Shown here in pieces: positions 1 through 6,016 of a DNA stretch of 23,881 bases (position 1 is the first letter of the stretch; every line of letters starts with the position of its first letter). The stretch is from a virus. The stretch covers positions 1 through 23,881 of the IMG/VR virus record IMGVR_UViG_3300008266_008973. One strand, written 5' to 3'. The notes below the pieces were generated by a model, which did not search any database, was not told the DNA's origin, and saw only the letters and a program-made list of their open reading frames with translations. Both the position numbers and the translations under genes were made by a program.

Positions 1-1
1 C

Positions 2-826
2 GTGTGCGCCGTCGAGTGGAACGCCTACGCCGCAGGCGTACTCGTCGCACGGCAAAATGACGGACTTCTCCCGCCTTTCCCGATTTGGGATGACGTGCAG
101 TCCTTTGACGGACGCCCATGGCGAGGCCGTGTTGACGTGGTTTCAGGCGGCTTTCCCTGTCAGGACATCAGCGTTGCAGGCAAAGGCGCAGGGCTCGACG
201 GAGAACGCTCCGGCATGTGGCGGCACATGGCGCGGATCGTTCGCGAGGTGGAGCCCCGATACGTCTTCGTGGAAAACTCGCCAGCCCTCACTTTTCGAGG
301 ACTCGACCGAGTGCTCGGTGACTTGGCCACGATGGGGTACGATGCGCGATGGGGCGTGCTCGGAGCGGACGACGCCGGTGCCCCGCACAAGCGCGAACGG
401 ATCTGGATTGTGGCCGACGCCAGTCGCCGATGGCGACCGAGCGACCAACTATGCGCAAGGCGGGACGAGCCTTGGGTTTGCGGTGAGAAACTGGCCGACG
501 CCAACCAGCCAAGGGCACGATGCGGGCGGAACAGACCCGAGGCGCAGCCTTTACACGGCTGTCAGGGCAGTGTGGCCGACGCCGACAGCAAGCGACGGAG
601 TGGGCGGCGGGGCGCAGTGGTCGAAAACGCAGATGACGTTGACGACCGCCGTGCTTGCGCCAAACGGCGTTCGCTTGGAGGAAACGCGTGGTGGAGCACT
701 GAACCCGACGTGGGTCGAGTGGCTCATGGGGTGGCCGCTCGAGTGGACCGCCTTCGCGCCATTGGAAACGGACAGGTTCCAGCAGTGGCGGCGCTCGCAT
801 GGCAAATTCTGAGCGAGGAACCATGA
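2..826 (+). CDS. dcm: C5-cytosine DNA methyltransferase (Dcm-like), 5' truncated
   Basis: Transfers a methyl group from S-adenosylmethionine to C5 of cytosine in DNA, probably protecting phage DNA from host restriction. Visible motifs, numbered from the GTG at 2, are motif IV GGFPCQDIS (catalytic Cys53), GAGLDGERSGMW (64-73), motif VI VFVENSP (88-94), motif VIII HKRERIW (129-135) and motif X RAIGNGQVP (252-260). Between motifs VIII and X lies a low-homology stretch with repeated ADA/ADAN/ADAD triplets, where the target-recognition region should be. The N-terminal SAM-binding FxGxGG motif I is absent, so the gene almost certainly starts before the window and the GTG at 2 is only the first in-frame codon. 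The stop overlaps the next start (ATGA at 823-826). A second long ORF runs through most of the same DNA in another frame. Confidence 0.93.
   Translation: MCAVEWNAYAAGVLVARQNDGLLPPFPIWDDVQSFDGRPWRGRVDVVSGGFPCQDISVAGKGAGLDGERSGMWRHMARIVREVEPRYVFVENSPALTFRGLDRVLGDLATMGYDARWGVLGADDAGAPHKRERIWIVADASRRWRPSDQLCARRDEPWVCGEKLADANQPRARCGRNRPEAQPLHGCQGSVADADSKRRSGRRGAVVENADDVDDRRACAKRRSLGGNAWWSTEPDVGRVAHGVAARVDRLRAIGNGQVPAVAALAWQILSEEP
57..812 (+). CDS. Overlapping-frame phage protein with WPTP repeats, embedded in the methyltransferase gene
   Basis: A 251-residue ORF from ATG 57 lies entirely inside the methyltransferase gene in another + frame. It does not read like a random shadow. It has LSRFGMTCSPL near the N-terminus, PRWGTMRDGACSE at about 91-103, three WPTP motifs (119-122, 146-149, 173-176) and a C-terminal block LNPTWVEWLMGWP (215-227). 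From memory, these features match a conserved phage protein family found next to or overlapping dcm-type genes, but no search was run here. Each WPTP falls on the DNA that encodes VADA or LADA in the methyltransferase frame, so both products constrain the same bases. Function is unknown; a role linked to methylation or anti-restriction is only inferred from position. No clear Shine-Dalgarno precedes ATG 57. The alternative is an unusually clean shadow ORF. Confidence 0.66.
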   Translation: MTDFSRLSRFGMTCSPLTDAHGEAVLTWFQAAFPVRTSALQAKAQGSTENAPACGGTWRGSFARWSPDTSSWKTRQPSLFEDSTECSVTWPRWGTMRDGACSERTTPVPRTSANGSGLWPTPVADGDRATNYAQGGTSLGFAVRNWPTPTSQGHDAGGTDPRRSLYTAVRAVWPTPTASDGVGGGAQWSKTQMTLTTAVLAPNGVRLEETRGGALNPTWVEWLMGWPLEWTAFAPLETDRFQQWRRSHGKF

Positions 827-1014
827 GCCGCGCGCACCTGACCGTCCACCAGCTCCAAGGCACGAAGAACCTCGTGCTCTATTGCGGCCACTGCACGGGC
901 GCACTGCGCCTCGCGCTGCCCGTGCCGGCCTCGGAACTTGTAACCGCTACTGAGCAGTTCGCCGGGCGCCACGGCGCATGCAAGGCCGAGGAAAAGCCCG
1001 CGGGACCGTTTTGA
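823..1014 (+). CDS. Small Cys/His protein, possible zinc binder
   Basis: A 63-residue ORF. ATG 823 is chosen over the in-frame ATG 799 because it forms an ATGA overlap with the methyltransferase stop and has AGGA just upstream (short spacing). The protein has CGHC around residues 20-23 and a later GRHGAC (about 49-54), giving a possible C-C-H-C zinc site in a very short fold. The family is not recognised and function is unknown. The translational coupling to the methyltransferase makes it likely to be a real gene. Confidence 0.6.
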   Translation: MSRAHLTVHQLQGTKNLVLYCGHCTGALRLALPVPASELVTATEQFAGRHGACKAEEKPAGPF

Positions 1015-1049
1015 TTGCCTGAGCAGGCTAACAGGCGTAGAAAGACGAC

Positions 1050-1080
1050 GCCCCCGAAGCGCGACCAACGCTCCGAGGGC
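1050..1080 (+). promoter_or_regulatory. Imperfect 12-bp hairpin in the leader of the replication gene
   Basis: Bases 1050-1061 and 1069-1080 are complementary at 10 of 12 positions, separated by a 7-nt loop. The hairpin sits in the 97-bp gap between the small Cys/His ORF and the replication protein ORF. No T-run follows, so it is not a standard intrinsic terminator. It could be an RNA processing, stability or regulatory structure. Confidence 0.4.
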
Positions 1081-1111
1081 AGAAACCAAACAGCACCGAG
1101 AAGCCTACGCG

Positions 1112-1786
1112 ATGCCCGCGTGGTCGTCAACGTGCGCTCGCATGGATGACGTTATGGCAGGATGGTACAAGCAACACACAAGCGAGCTCGCATCGCTTGA
1201 GGCGTTCGCACAGTGCGGACGCATCGACCTCGTGCTCGCGTGGCTCCGCGTCACGCGGTGGACGGTCGACCAGGAGAGCGACGAGCTGCCCGAGCTCCTC
1301 GAGGCCGACGCCGCGGCGCTTCGGGCGGCAGGGCTCGGCGTCACGTTCAAGACGCGGTGCAAGAAGCTCCTCGACCAGCGCGAGGCAATGGCGGCAAAGC
1401 GTGAGTCGAAGAGAGCTCACGTGAGCTCAAGTGAGCTCACATCGGTTCACGTGAGCTCAAGTGATCATCAAGACAAGACAAGACAAGACAAGACAACAAA
1501 GACCAAGAAGACGACAGAGACGGAAATCCCACACGATTGGAAGCCGACCGAAGAGCACGCGGCCAAGGCCGCAGAGCTCGGCGTGACGCTGGCCTACCAG
1601 GCCGAAGCGTTCCGCCTGCACGCGGAAGCGAACGCGCGACGTTGCGCGCGCTGGAACGCGGCGTTTACGCAGTGGCTCCTGCACGCAGACCCGAAGCGCG
1701 AGCCGACGCACGCCAAGCCGCGTCCCGTCGTCAAAGGCTGGGACGACGGCGACATGATGCTGGGCATCCCCAAGGGCAAGGTATGA
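1112..1786 (+). CDS. DnaT/DnaD-like phage replication (helicase-loading) protein
   Basis: A 224-residue ORF directly upstream of a DnaB-like helicase and coupled to it by ATGA at 1783-1786. The C-terminal part (about 143-194, from PHDWKPTEEHAAKAAELG to RWNAAFTQWLLHA) resembles the DnaT/DnaD-type domain with its Trp-Pro-x-x-Glu start and terminal WNxxFxQWL. Residues 1-95 form a helical N-terminal domain. Between them is a low-complexity linker of repeated VSSS and QDKT units, encoded by a DNA repeat cluster that may be the replication origin. The likely role is recognising the origin and loading the helicase. Start choice is uncertain: ATG 1112, 1142 and 1154 are in frame and none has a strong Shine-Dalgarno. 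Confidence 0.72.
   Translation: MPAWSSTCARMDDVMAGWYKQHTSELASLEAFAQCGRIDLVLAWLRVTRWTVDQESDELPELLEADAAALRAAGLGVTFKTRCKKLLDQREAMAAKRESKRAHVSSSELTSVHVSSSDHQDKTRQDKTTKTKKTTETEIPHDWKPTEEHAAKAAELGVTLAYQAEAFRLHAEANARRCARWNAAFTQWLLHADPKREPTHAKPRPVVKGWDDGDMMLGIPKGKV
1411..1494. repeat. Phased 10-bp and 5-bp tandem repeats, candidate replication origin
   Basis: Bases 1411-1470 read as six 10-bp units close to GTGAGCTCAC/A, two of them degenerate. GAGCTC recurs at 1413, 1423, 1433 and 1453. Seen at a larger scale, an 18-bp unit at 1417-1434 is repeated exactly at 1447-1464. Immediately after, AAGAC is repeated five times (1470-1494), opening an A-rich, almost T-free stretch to about 1525 in an otherwise GC-rich genome. 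Iterons plus an AT-richer region inside the initiator gene's linker is the layout of lambda-type origins. Confidence 0.6.
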
Positions 1787-3126
1787 GTACCCTAATCGAC
1801 GTTGAAGCCGAGCTTGCGGCCTGCGTGTTCGTCACGAGCACCAGCGCCAAGGCAAGAGCGCAGCTCTTTGCCGCCGTCGAAGCCGAGCACTTCGCGCAAC
1901 AGCCGTGCGCCGACTTTTGGCGCCAGGCCAAGGCTTACGAGGCCGAGGGCACGAGCACGGCGTGGATCCGCGTCACCAGCGCCTTGCAGGCCAGCAAGGC
2001 GTCGCACCCAAATAGCCGCTCGTGGAGCGATTGGTTCCACGCCATTCGCGACCAAAGCGCACACTTCCTCGCCCGCGGCGGGCTGACGCCCGACGAGCGA
2101 GCCGAGGAGCTTGAGCGCGACCTGCGCAACGCGCACGAGCGGCGGGAGATCCGCCGCGTGTGTCTCGAAGGCGCGGCCCGCGCCGAAGAGAAGCGCGAGG
2201 CCGGCGACGCGCTACGCGTGGAGCTCGTGGAGCGCCTCGTGCCCCGCACCGTGCAGGCGGACGATGGCCTCGTGTCGACCCGCGACGCGGCGAGGCAGCT
2301 CCTCGAGCGCCTCTCCTCGCAGACCAGCGCCGCGACGCCGAGCCCGTGGCCAAGCGTCGACCGGCACGCCCCGCTGACGCCCGGCAGCCTCACGGTGCTC
2401 GCGGCCGCCACGGGCGTCGGTAAGACCGTGCTCGGCATCCAGTACGCTCGCGCGTGCCACGCCTCCAAGGCGTGGTGCATGTTCGTGGGCCTCGAGATGG
2501 GGCCTGACCAGAACCTCGCGCGCGTGGCGCGGCAGGAGTACGGCGTCGAGCACCGCCCGGAGCTCGTCGTCCCGACGCTGCGCGCCCGAGCCTACTCGGA
2601 ATTGACGCAGGCCATCGCGCGCCTCGTCAACGACGGCTTTCGGTGCGAATGGGCGTGCAGCCCGGTGCAGAGCACCGAACACGTTGCGATGCGCGCAAAG
2701 CTCCTCGCGGCACGGCTGGCCGAGGAGGGCGAGCGGCTCGGCCTCATCGTCGTGGACTACCTGGGTATTCTCTCGCCGACCAGCGAGGACACGCGGCAGC
2801 GCCGCGAGCGCCACGAGCTCTTCGGCGAGTACGCGCTGCGCCTCAAGCTCCTCGCGCGTCAGCTCAAGGTGCCCGTCGTCGCGCTGGCTCAGCTCAACCG
2901 CGAGGCCGAGAAGGCCGGAACAAAGGCTACACGCGGAATGATCGGCGATTCCTATGCCATCCTGCGGCACGCGGATAACGTGCTCATCCTCACCCGCCCG
3001 ATCCCGGGCACCGAAAGCGAGGGCGCAAGTGAACCGCGCCTCTCGATTCAGAAAGCCCGCGAGGGCTCGCCTGCTTGGTTCACGCTCACCTGGAACGAAA
3101 CGCACGAACGATACGAGGGGCCATGA
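1783..3126 (+). CDS. DnaB-like replicative DNA helicase
   Basis: A 447-residue ATPase predicted to unwind DNA at the phage replication fork. ATG 1783 is used because it overlaps the previous stop (ATGA) and starts with the typical DnaB N-domain phrase VEAELAACVF. The RecA-like core has Walker A ATGVGKT (209-215), GLEM (236-239) with the likely catalytic Glu, Walker B VVDYL (323-327), and ALAQLNRE (367-374) as in the DnaB/RadA family. The end carries DNVLILTR (398-405). The N-terminal domain (1-95) and a charged helical linker (about 100-185) precede the core. Length matches DnaB-type helicases (about 440-470). An open upstream extension to 1537 in the same frame overlaps the replication protein and is not credible. 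Confidence 0.93.
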   Translation: MSTLIDVEAELAACVFVTSTSAKARAQLFAAVEAEHFAQQPCADFWRQAKAYEAEGTSTAWIRVTSALQASKASHPNSRSWSDWFHAIRDQSAHFLARGGLTPDERAEELERDLRNAHERREIRRVCLEGAARAEEKREAGDALRVELVERLVPRTVQADDGLVSTRDAARQLLERLSSQTSAATPSPWPSVDRHAPLTPGSLTVLAAATGVGKTVLGIQYARACHASKAWCMFVGLEMGPDQNLARVARQEYGVEHRPELVVPTLRARAYSELTQAIARLVNDGFRCEWACSPVQSTEHVAMRAKLLAARLAEEGERLGLIVVDYLGILSPTSEDTRQRRERHELFGEYALRLKLLARQLKVPVVALAQLNREAEKAGTKATRGMIGDSYAILRHADNVLILTRPIPGTESEGASEPRLSIQKAREGSPAWFTLTWNETHERYEGP

Positions 3127-3362
3127 TTGACCTGGGAAAACATCACTTGAACCGCATCGACGCTATCGCAGCCGCAACGAAGGAGACGGACGTGGACGTG
3201 CTCGCGCGTGCGCTCCTCGAGCTCGGCCCGACGCCGAGCGCCGGGGCGCTGACCGATTGGCTTTGGCAGGAGAGCATCCGATGCGGGCTCGAGAAGCGCA
3301 GCGACTTCCGCGACAAGGCCGCAGCCGTCAAGGCGTGGCAGGCCGTCGAGGTGACGCCATGA
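3123..3362 (+). CDS. Small protein of unknown function between helicase and resolvase
   Basis: A 79-residue ORF joined to the helicase stop (ATGA at 3123-3126) and to the next start (ATGA at 3359-3362). The sequence is mostly helical and mildly charged, with TDWLWQESIRCGLEKRSDF at about 46-64. No motif or family is recognised. Tight coupling on both sides and position inside the replication operon support it as a real gene, possibly an accessory replication or recombination factor (inference from position only). Confidence 0.68.
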   Translation: MIDLGKHHLNRIDAIAAATKETDVDVLARALLELGPTPSAGALTDWLWQESIRCGLEKRSDFRDKAAAVKAWQAVEVTP

Positions 3363-4009
3363 CGCGCCGCATTCTCGCCGAGGATATTCACGTACCGAGC
3401 TTCGCGCACGACGTGCCAGGCGGCTACCCGGTGCAGGTCGAGACGAGCCCCGGCCTCGGCTGGGACATGGTGATCCACGTCTTCGGGCCGCACATGTCGA
3501 GCCCGCGTCCGCGCGTCACGAGCCGCGGCACGTTCATGCCGGCCGACTATCGCAAGCACTGCGAACGGCTGGGCGCCTCGCTGGCCTACGCTCGCGGACT
3601 GGTCGAGGCCGATGGCCTGCGATGGCGCTCCGATGCGCCCATGCGCCTCGACCTGGCCTTTTGGGGCGAGCGCCAGTGCGGCGACCTCGACAACCTGAGC
3701 AAGACCGTGATGGACGCCGGCCAGCTTCACCGCGGCGAAAAGCCCGGCGCCGAGCTCTGGGCGAACGACCGGCAGATCCGAAGCCTCTCGGTGGACTGGA
3801 TCGACGTGGAGGATGACGCAGCATGGTGCCAGCTCGTCATTCGGGTGCGCATGCTCCAGACCAGGGAGGCAGACATACCGATTGCCGCCGCCAGGATGAC
3901 CCGTAAACGCGTCGTTGAGGCGCGGACTGGCGACGACCCGCCGAAGCGCGCAAAGGCCCAGGAAGGCGCCACCAAGGCGCGGCAACGCACGCGCAAGGGA
4001 AAAGCCTAG
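3359..4009 (+). CDS. RusA-like Holliday junction resolvase
   Basis: A 216-residue endonuclease predicted to cut four-way DNA junctions made during phage recombination and replication. The RusA signature GDLDNLSKTVMDA is at 108-120, followed by LWANDRQI (133-140). The acidic residues Asp109, Asp111 and Asp137 correspond in pattern to the metal-binding Asp triad of E. coli RusA, with a slightly longer insertion between them here. Residues 32-62 form a beta-rich start with GPHMSSPRPR. The C-terminal 40 residues are Lys/Arg-rich and probably contact DNA, an extension beyond the usual RusA length of about 120-140. ATG 3359 is coupled to the preceding stop. Confidence 0.88.
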   Translation: MTRRILAEDIHVPSFAHDVPGGYPVQVETSPGLGWDMVIHVFGPHMSSPRPRVTSRGTFMPADYRKHCERLGASLAYARGLVEADGLRWRSDAPMRLDLAFWGERQCGDLDNLSKTVMDAGQLHRGEKPGAELWANDRQIRSLSVDWIDVEDDAAWCQLVIRVRMLQTREADIPIAAARMTRKRVVEARTGDDPPKRAKAQEGATKARQRTRKGKA

Positions 4010-4446
4010 TGCGCCCAGCGGTCAACATCACGGGCCAGCGGTTCGGGCGCCTGACGGCGTGCGAGCGCGCGCCTACGCCGCGCACCGACACGAAGAAGAA
4101 CGCATGGTGGGAGTGCGTGTGCGAGTGCGGCGAGCGCGTGAAGGTGCGAGCAACGCACCTGCGGGCGAAGCAAGTGCGCTCGTGCGGGTGCATGCGCCGC
4201 GAAGACCTATGGGGCCAGCGGTTCGGGCGCCTGGTGGTCGAAGACCTGGCGGCCGAGAAGGACGAGCGAGGAGGCCGGCCGTGGATCTGCCGATGCGATT
4301 GTGGCGCCGTCGTGCGTCGCAGCGGTTGGCAGCTCACGAGCAAGGACACCACGTCGTGCGGGTGCGCGATGCGCGACGCGCAAGCATCGTTCGGCCGCAG
4401 GTCAAACGGTGCTATCCGAAGGGCAAGGACATGCCCGAGCCCATGA
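4009..4446 (+). CDS. Tandem-duplicated Cys-rich phage DNA-binding-type protein
   Basis: A 145-residue protein from GTG 4009, which overlaps the resolvase stop (TAGTG). It contains two copies of the same domain. Copy 1 is residues 8-61 (TGQRFGRLTACER, then CVCECG, then SCGC) and copy 2 is 68-119 (WGQRFGRLVVEDL, CRCDCG, SCGC). From memory, this GQRFGRLtV...CxCDCG...SCGC block is common in small phage proteins and in the N-terminal parts of some HNH/AP2-type proteins, and is probably zinc-binding. No HNH nuclease motif is seen. A DNA-binding or regulatory role is inferred. The last 25 residues are Arg-rich and partly overlap the next ORF. Confidence 0.75.
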   Translation: MRPAVNITGQRFGRLTACERAPTPRTDTKKNAWWECVCECGERVKVRATHLRAKQVRSCGCMRREDLWGQRFGRLVVEDLAAEKDERGGRPWICRCDCGAVVRRSGWQLTSKDTTSCGCAMRDAQASFGRRSNGAIRRARTCPSP

Positions 4447-4622
4447 CGAGCTTCGCCGAGTGGAAGTGCAGCGAGTGCGGGCGCCTCGAGCTCGCCGAAA
4501 CGGTGTGGAACCGCAAGGCCCGCGTCCCGCGCTGGCCGGTCGGCTGGCGCGTCGTGACCAGCGAGACATTCGCCCGCGTCGTGTGCCCGCGCTGCGTGGA
4601 CGCGAGGCCCGAAGCAGGCTAG
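4443..4622 (+). CDS. Small zinc-ribbon-like protein
   Basis: A 59-residue ORF. ATG 4443 gives an ATGA overlap with the previous stop; an in-frame ATG 4431 with a purine-rich upstream stretch (gaaggg) is an alternative that adds four residues. Two Cys pairs, WKCSECG (7-13) and VVCPRC (about 47-52), form a typical C2-C2 zinc ribbon spacing. It is the second of three consecutive short Cys-rich proteins. Specific function is unknown; nucleic-acid binding is the usual role of such ribbons. Confidence 0.66.
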   Translation: MTSFAEWKCSECGRLELAETVWNRKARVPRWPVGWRVVTSETFARVVCPRCVDARPEAG

Positions 4623-4742
4623 ACCGTGCAGGCGAGCGGAAGGGAATTCGACCCCGCCGCCGCTCGTCGTGCTCTCCTGCACAATTCCCGCCCGGTGCGC
4701 ATCCCCTCGCGCATCGGGCGGGGCCTATTTGGCGAGGTAACG

Positions 4743-4937
4743 ATGAACCGAACCGACGTGCGAAGCAGGTACGATTGTCCCGCGTGTGGAGCCAAGGCCG
4801 GCGAGCCGTGCCTGGGCGTCCTTCGCTCGAGCGGCCAGAGGCGGAAGCGCCTCGGCTGCCACCAGGAGCGATGGGACGAAGCCTCGCGCGCGCACGCGGG
4901 CGCGCTTCTTACTGGATCGTACTGCCCTGATCCGTGA
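4743..4937 (+). CDS. Small phage zinc-finger protein (CPACG...C...H type)
   Basis: A 64-residue ORF. ATG 4743 is preferred over the upstream in-frame GTG 4626 because GAGGTAACG sits just before it. The sequence YDCPACGAKAGEPCLG (about 9-24) followed by CHQERW (about 38-43) matches a short zinc-finger pattern common in phage proteins (CPxCGAxxGxxC...HxxR). Exact function is unknown. If the GTG 4626 start were used, the protein would be 103 residues with an unconvincing Arg/Ala-rich N-terminus. Confidence 0.68.
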   Translation: MNRTDVRSRYDCPACGAKAGEPCLGVLRSSGQRRKRLGCHQERWDEASRAHAGALLTGSYCPDP

Positions 4938-5168
4938 CCAACCTTCAACCGGAGTGGGTTTTTGCGAGCTGTGCGAGCGAAAACTAGGCGGGTCCGGGCC
5001 GGCTATGAGGCCCGGAAGCCTTCGATCGAATGAGAAGCGCGCACGCGCGCGAAGCAAGAACGCTCACGGTTCGGAGCGCGTGTCAAGCGTCAAGTTTTCG
5101 ACTTGTGGAAAGCTCAAGGGAAGAGTACGAACAAATCGACCTCACCAGCTCCGAGGAGACCGCCCAGC
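4938..5168. other. Mostly non-coding gap before the terminase genes
   Basis: About 230 bp with no convincing gene, the largest gap in the window. It holds a perfect 8-bp hairpin (4993-5016), a 5-bp inverted repeat (5091-5095 with 5101-5105) and GC-alternating tracts around 5037-5052. It separates the replication module from packaging. A packaging site, a late promoter or a leader RNA are all possible; none can be assigned from a recognisable consensus. Confidence 0.45.
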
Positions 5169-5223
5169 ATGGCACGCCCTTCACTGTTCACGCCCGAGCG
5201 AGTCGCGACGATTCTCGACCTGA
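4954..5223 (+). CDS. Doubtful small ORF with a CxxC motif
   Basis: An 89-residue ORF from GTG 4954 begins with VGFCELCERKLGGSG, which looks protein-like, and then becomes very basic (KRARARSK). It has a lone later Cys (STCGK) and overlaps the small terminase by 55 bases in another frame. No usable Shine-Dalgarno precedes it. It may be a fourth small zinc-type protein or only an open stretch in a non-coding gap. Confidence 0.22.
   Translation: MGFCELCERKLGGSGPAMRPGSLRSNEKRARARSKNAHGSERVSSVKFSTCGKLKGRVRTNRPHQLRGDRPAWHALHCSRPSESRRFST
4993..5016 (+). promoter_or_regulatory. Perfect 8-bp GC hairpin upstream of the terminase genes
   Basis: TCCGGGCC at 4993-5000 pairs exactly with GGCCCGGA at 5009-5016 across an 8-nt loop. 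No T-run follows, so it is not a canonical intrinsic terminator. It could still slow or end transcription, or serve as a protein-binding site. Confidence 0.4.
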
Positions 5224-5621
5224 TTCGGCAGGGCAACACGAGGCGATGCGCTGCGGAGGCCTGCGGCGTAGCGTATAACACGCTGCGTAATTGGGCACGC
5301 CTGGGGCGCAACGGCGACCCGGCGTTTGCGTCATTTTGGACGGAGCTTGTAAAGGCCGAAGCAGAGGCCGAGGCCTGGCACGTCGCGAACATCAAGCGGC
5401 ACGCCGAGACCATGTTCGCGGCGAGCGCGTGGTGGCTGGAACGGGTGCGTTACAAGACCTACGGCAAGCGAGATGTGAGCTACGAGCGCGAGCGGCGCAT
5501 GGAGCGCATGGCGAGCAAGATGCAGCTCGAGGAGATCCCGCTGGCAGACCTTGAGGCCATGGTCGCAGCGGAGAAGCGACGGCGAGGCATCCCCCTCGAC
5601 GTGCCGGCGGCCGTTCAGTGA
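5169..5621 (+). CDS. terS: Terminase small subunit-like protein
   Basis: A 150-residue protein predicted to recognise phage DNA for packaging and hand it to the large subunit. ATG 5169 is chosen for the GAGGAGA Shine-Dalgarno nine bases upstream. Residues 8-42 form a helix-turn-helix (TPERVATILDLIRQGN, then AAEACGVAYNTLRNWARLG), followed by a helical section with FASFWTELVKAEAEAEAW (54-70), which is the usual layout of phage small terminases. The rest (95-145) is charged and helical, suited to oligomer formation. The large subunit lies about 400 bp downstream. The stop overlaps the next start (GTGA at 5618-5621). A general HTH regulator is the alternative. Confidence 0.8.
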   Translation: MARPSLFTPERVATILDLIRQGNTRRCAAEACGVAYNTLRNWARLGRNGDPAFASFWTELVKAEAEAEAWHVANIKRHAETMFAASAWWLERVRYKTYGKRDVSYERERRMERMASKMQLEEIPLADLEAMVAAEKRRRGIPLDVPAAVQ

Positions 5622-6016
5622 TCCGCGTGCGTCAGGCTCGCAAGAGCGATGCGGCGTACGTGGCCGCCACTGCCTTGAAGCAGGCGCCTCGCTTCGTGCG
5701 TGGCGTCGACCGCGAGGAGCTCGCGCTCACGGTGCGGGCGATGCTGAACGCTTCGCATATCGTCGTGGCGTGCTCGGAGACCGACGAGGACACGCTTCTA
5801 GGCTGGTCGGCCGCCATCGGCGGCGTGTCGTGGTTCGTGTTCGTGTCGAAAGACGCAAGGCGCAACGGCATCGGCGCGCGCCTGCGCCTGGAGGTGACCC
5901 GTGGAAGTATGGATCAGGCTGGTCTCGGGAGTACACATCGACGGCCGAATGGCCGAGACGATCAGAGCGGAAGCGGAGCGCGTGACCTTCTCGCCGCATG
6001 GGGTGCTCGTCAATGA
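5618..6016 (+). CDS. GNAT-like acetyltransferase fold protein inserted in the terminase module
   Basis: A 132-residue ORF from GTG 5618, overlapping the small terminase stop. The N-terminus IRVRQARKSDAAYVA fits the first strand and helix of GNAT proteins; TLLGWSAAI and WFVFVSKDARRNGIGARLR (about 71-90) fit strand 4 and the acetyl-CoA-binding R-x-x-G-x-G/A loop. From memory, short GNAT-like proteins are often found near phage terminase genes; their substrate is unknown. After about residue 92 the sequence stops looking like a GNAT, where another ORF with a strong ribosome binding site begins (5901). The C-terminal 40 residues may therefore be a read-through tail or reflect a frameshift. The stop forms ATGA with a candidate large-terminase start at 6013. 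Confidence 0.68.
   Translation: MIRVRQARKSDAAYVAATALKQAPRFVRGVDREELALTVRAMLNASHIVVACSETDEDTLLGWSAAIGGVSWFVFVSKDARRNGIGARLRLEVTRGSMDQAGLGSTHRRPNGRDDQSGSGARDLLAAWGARQ

Noticed and set aside
410-600. WPTP-encoding repeats as a CRISPR-like or iteron array
   Set aside because: Repeat units are short, irregularly spaced and explained by the protein motifs in two frames.
1537-1782. Upstream extension of the helicase ORF
   Set aside because: Overlaps the replication protein in another frame and is Arg/Ala-rich; ATG 1783 gives a normal DnaB start and an ATGA overlap.
4993-5016. Intrinsic transcription terminator
   Set aside because: Stem is good but no T-run follows; listed only as a hairpin.
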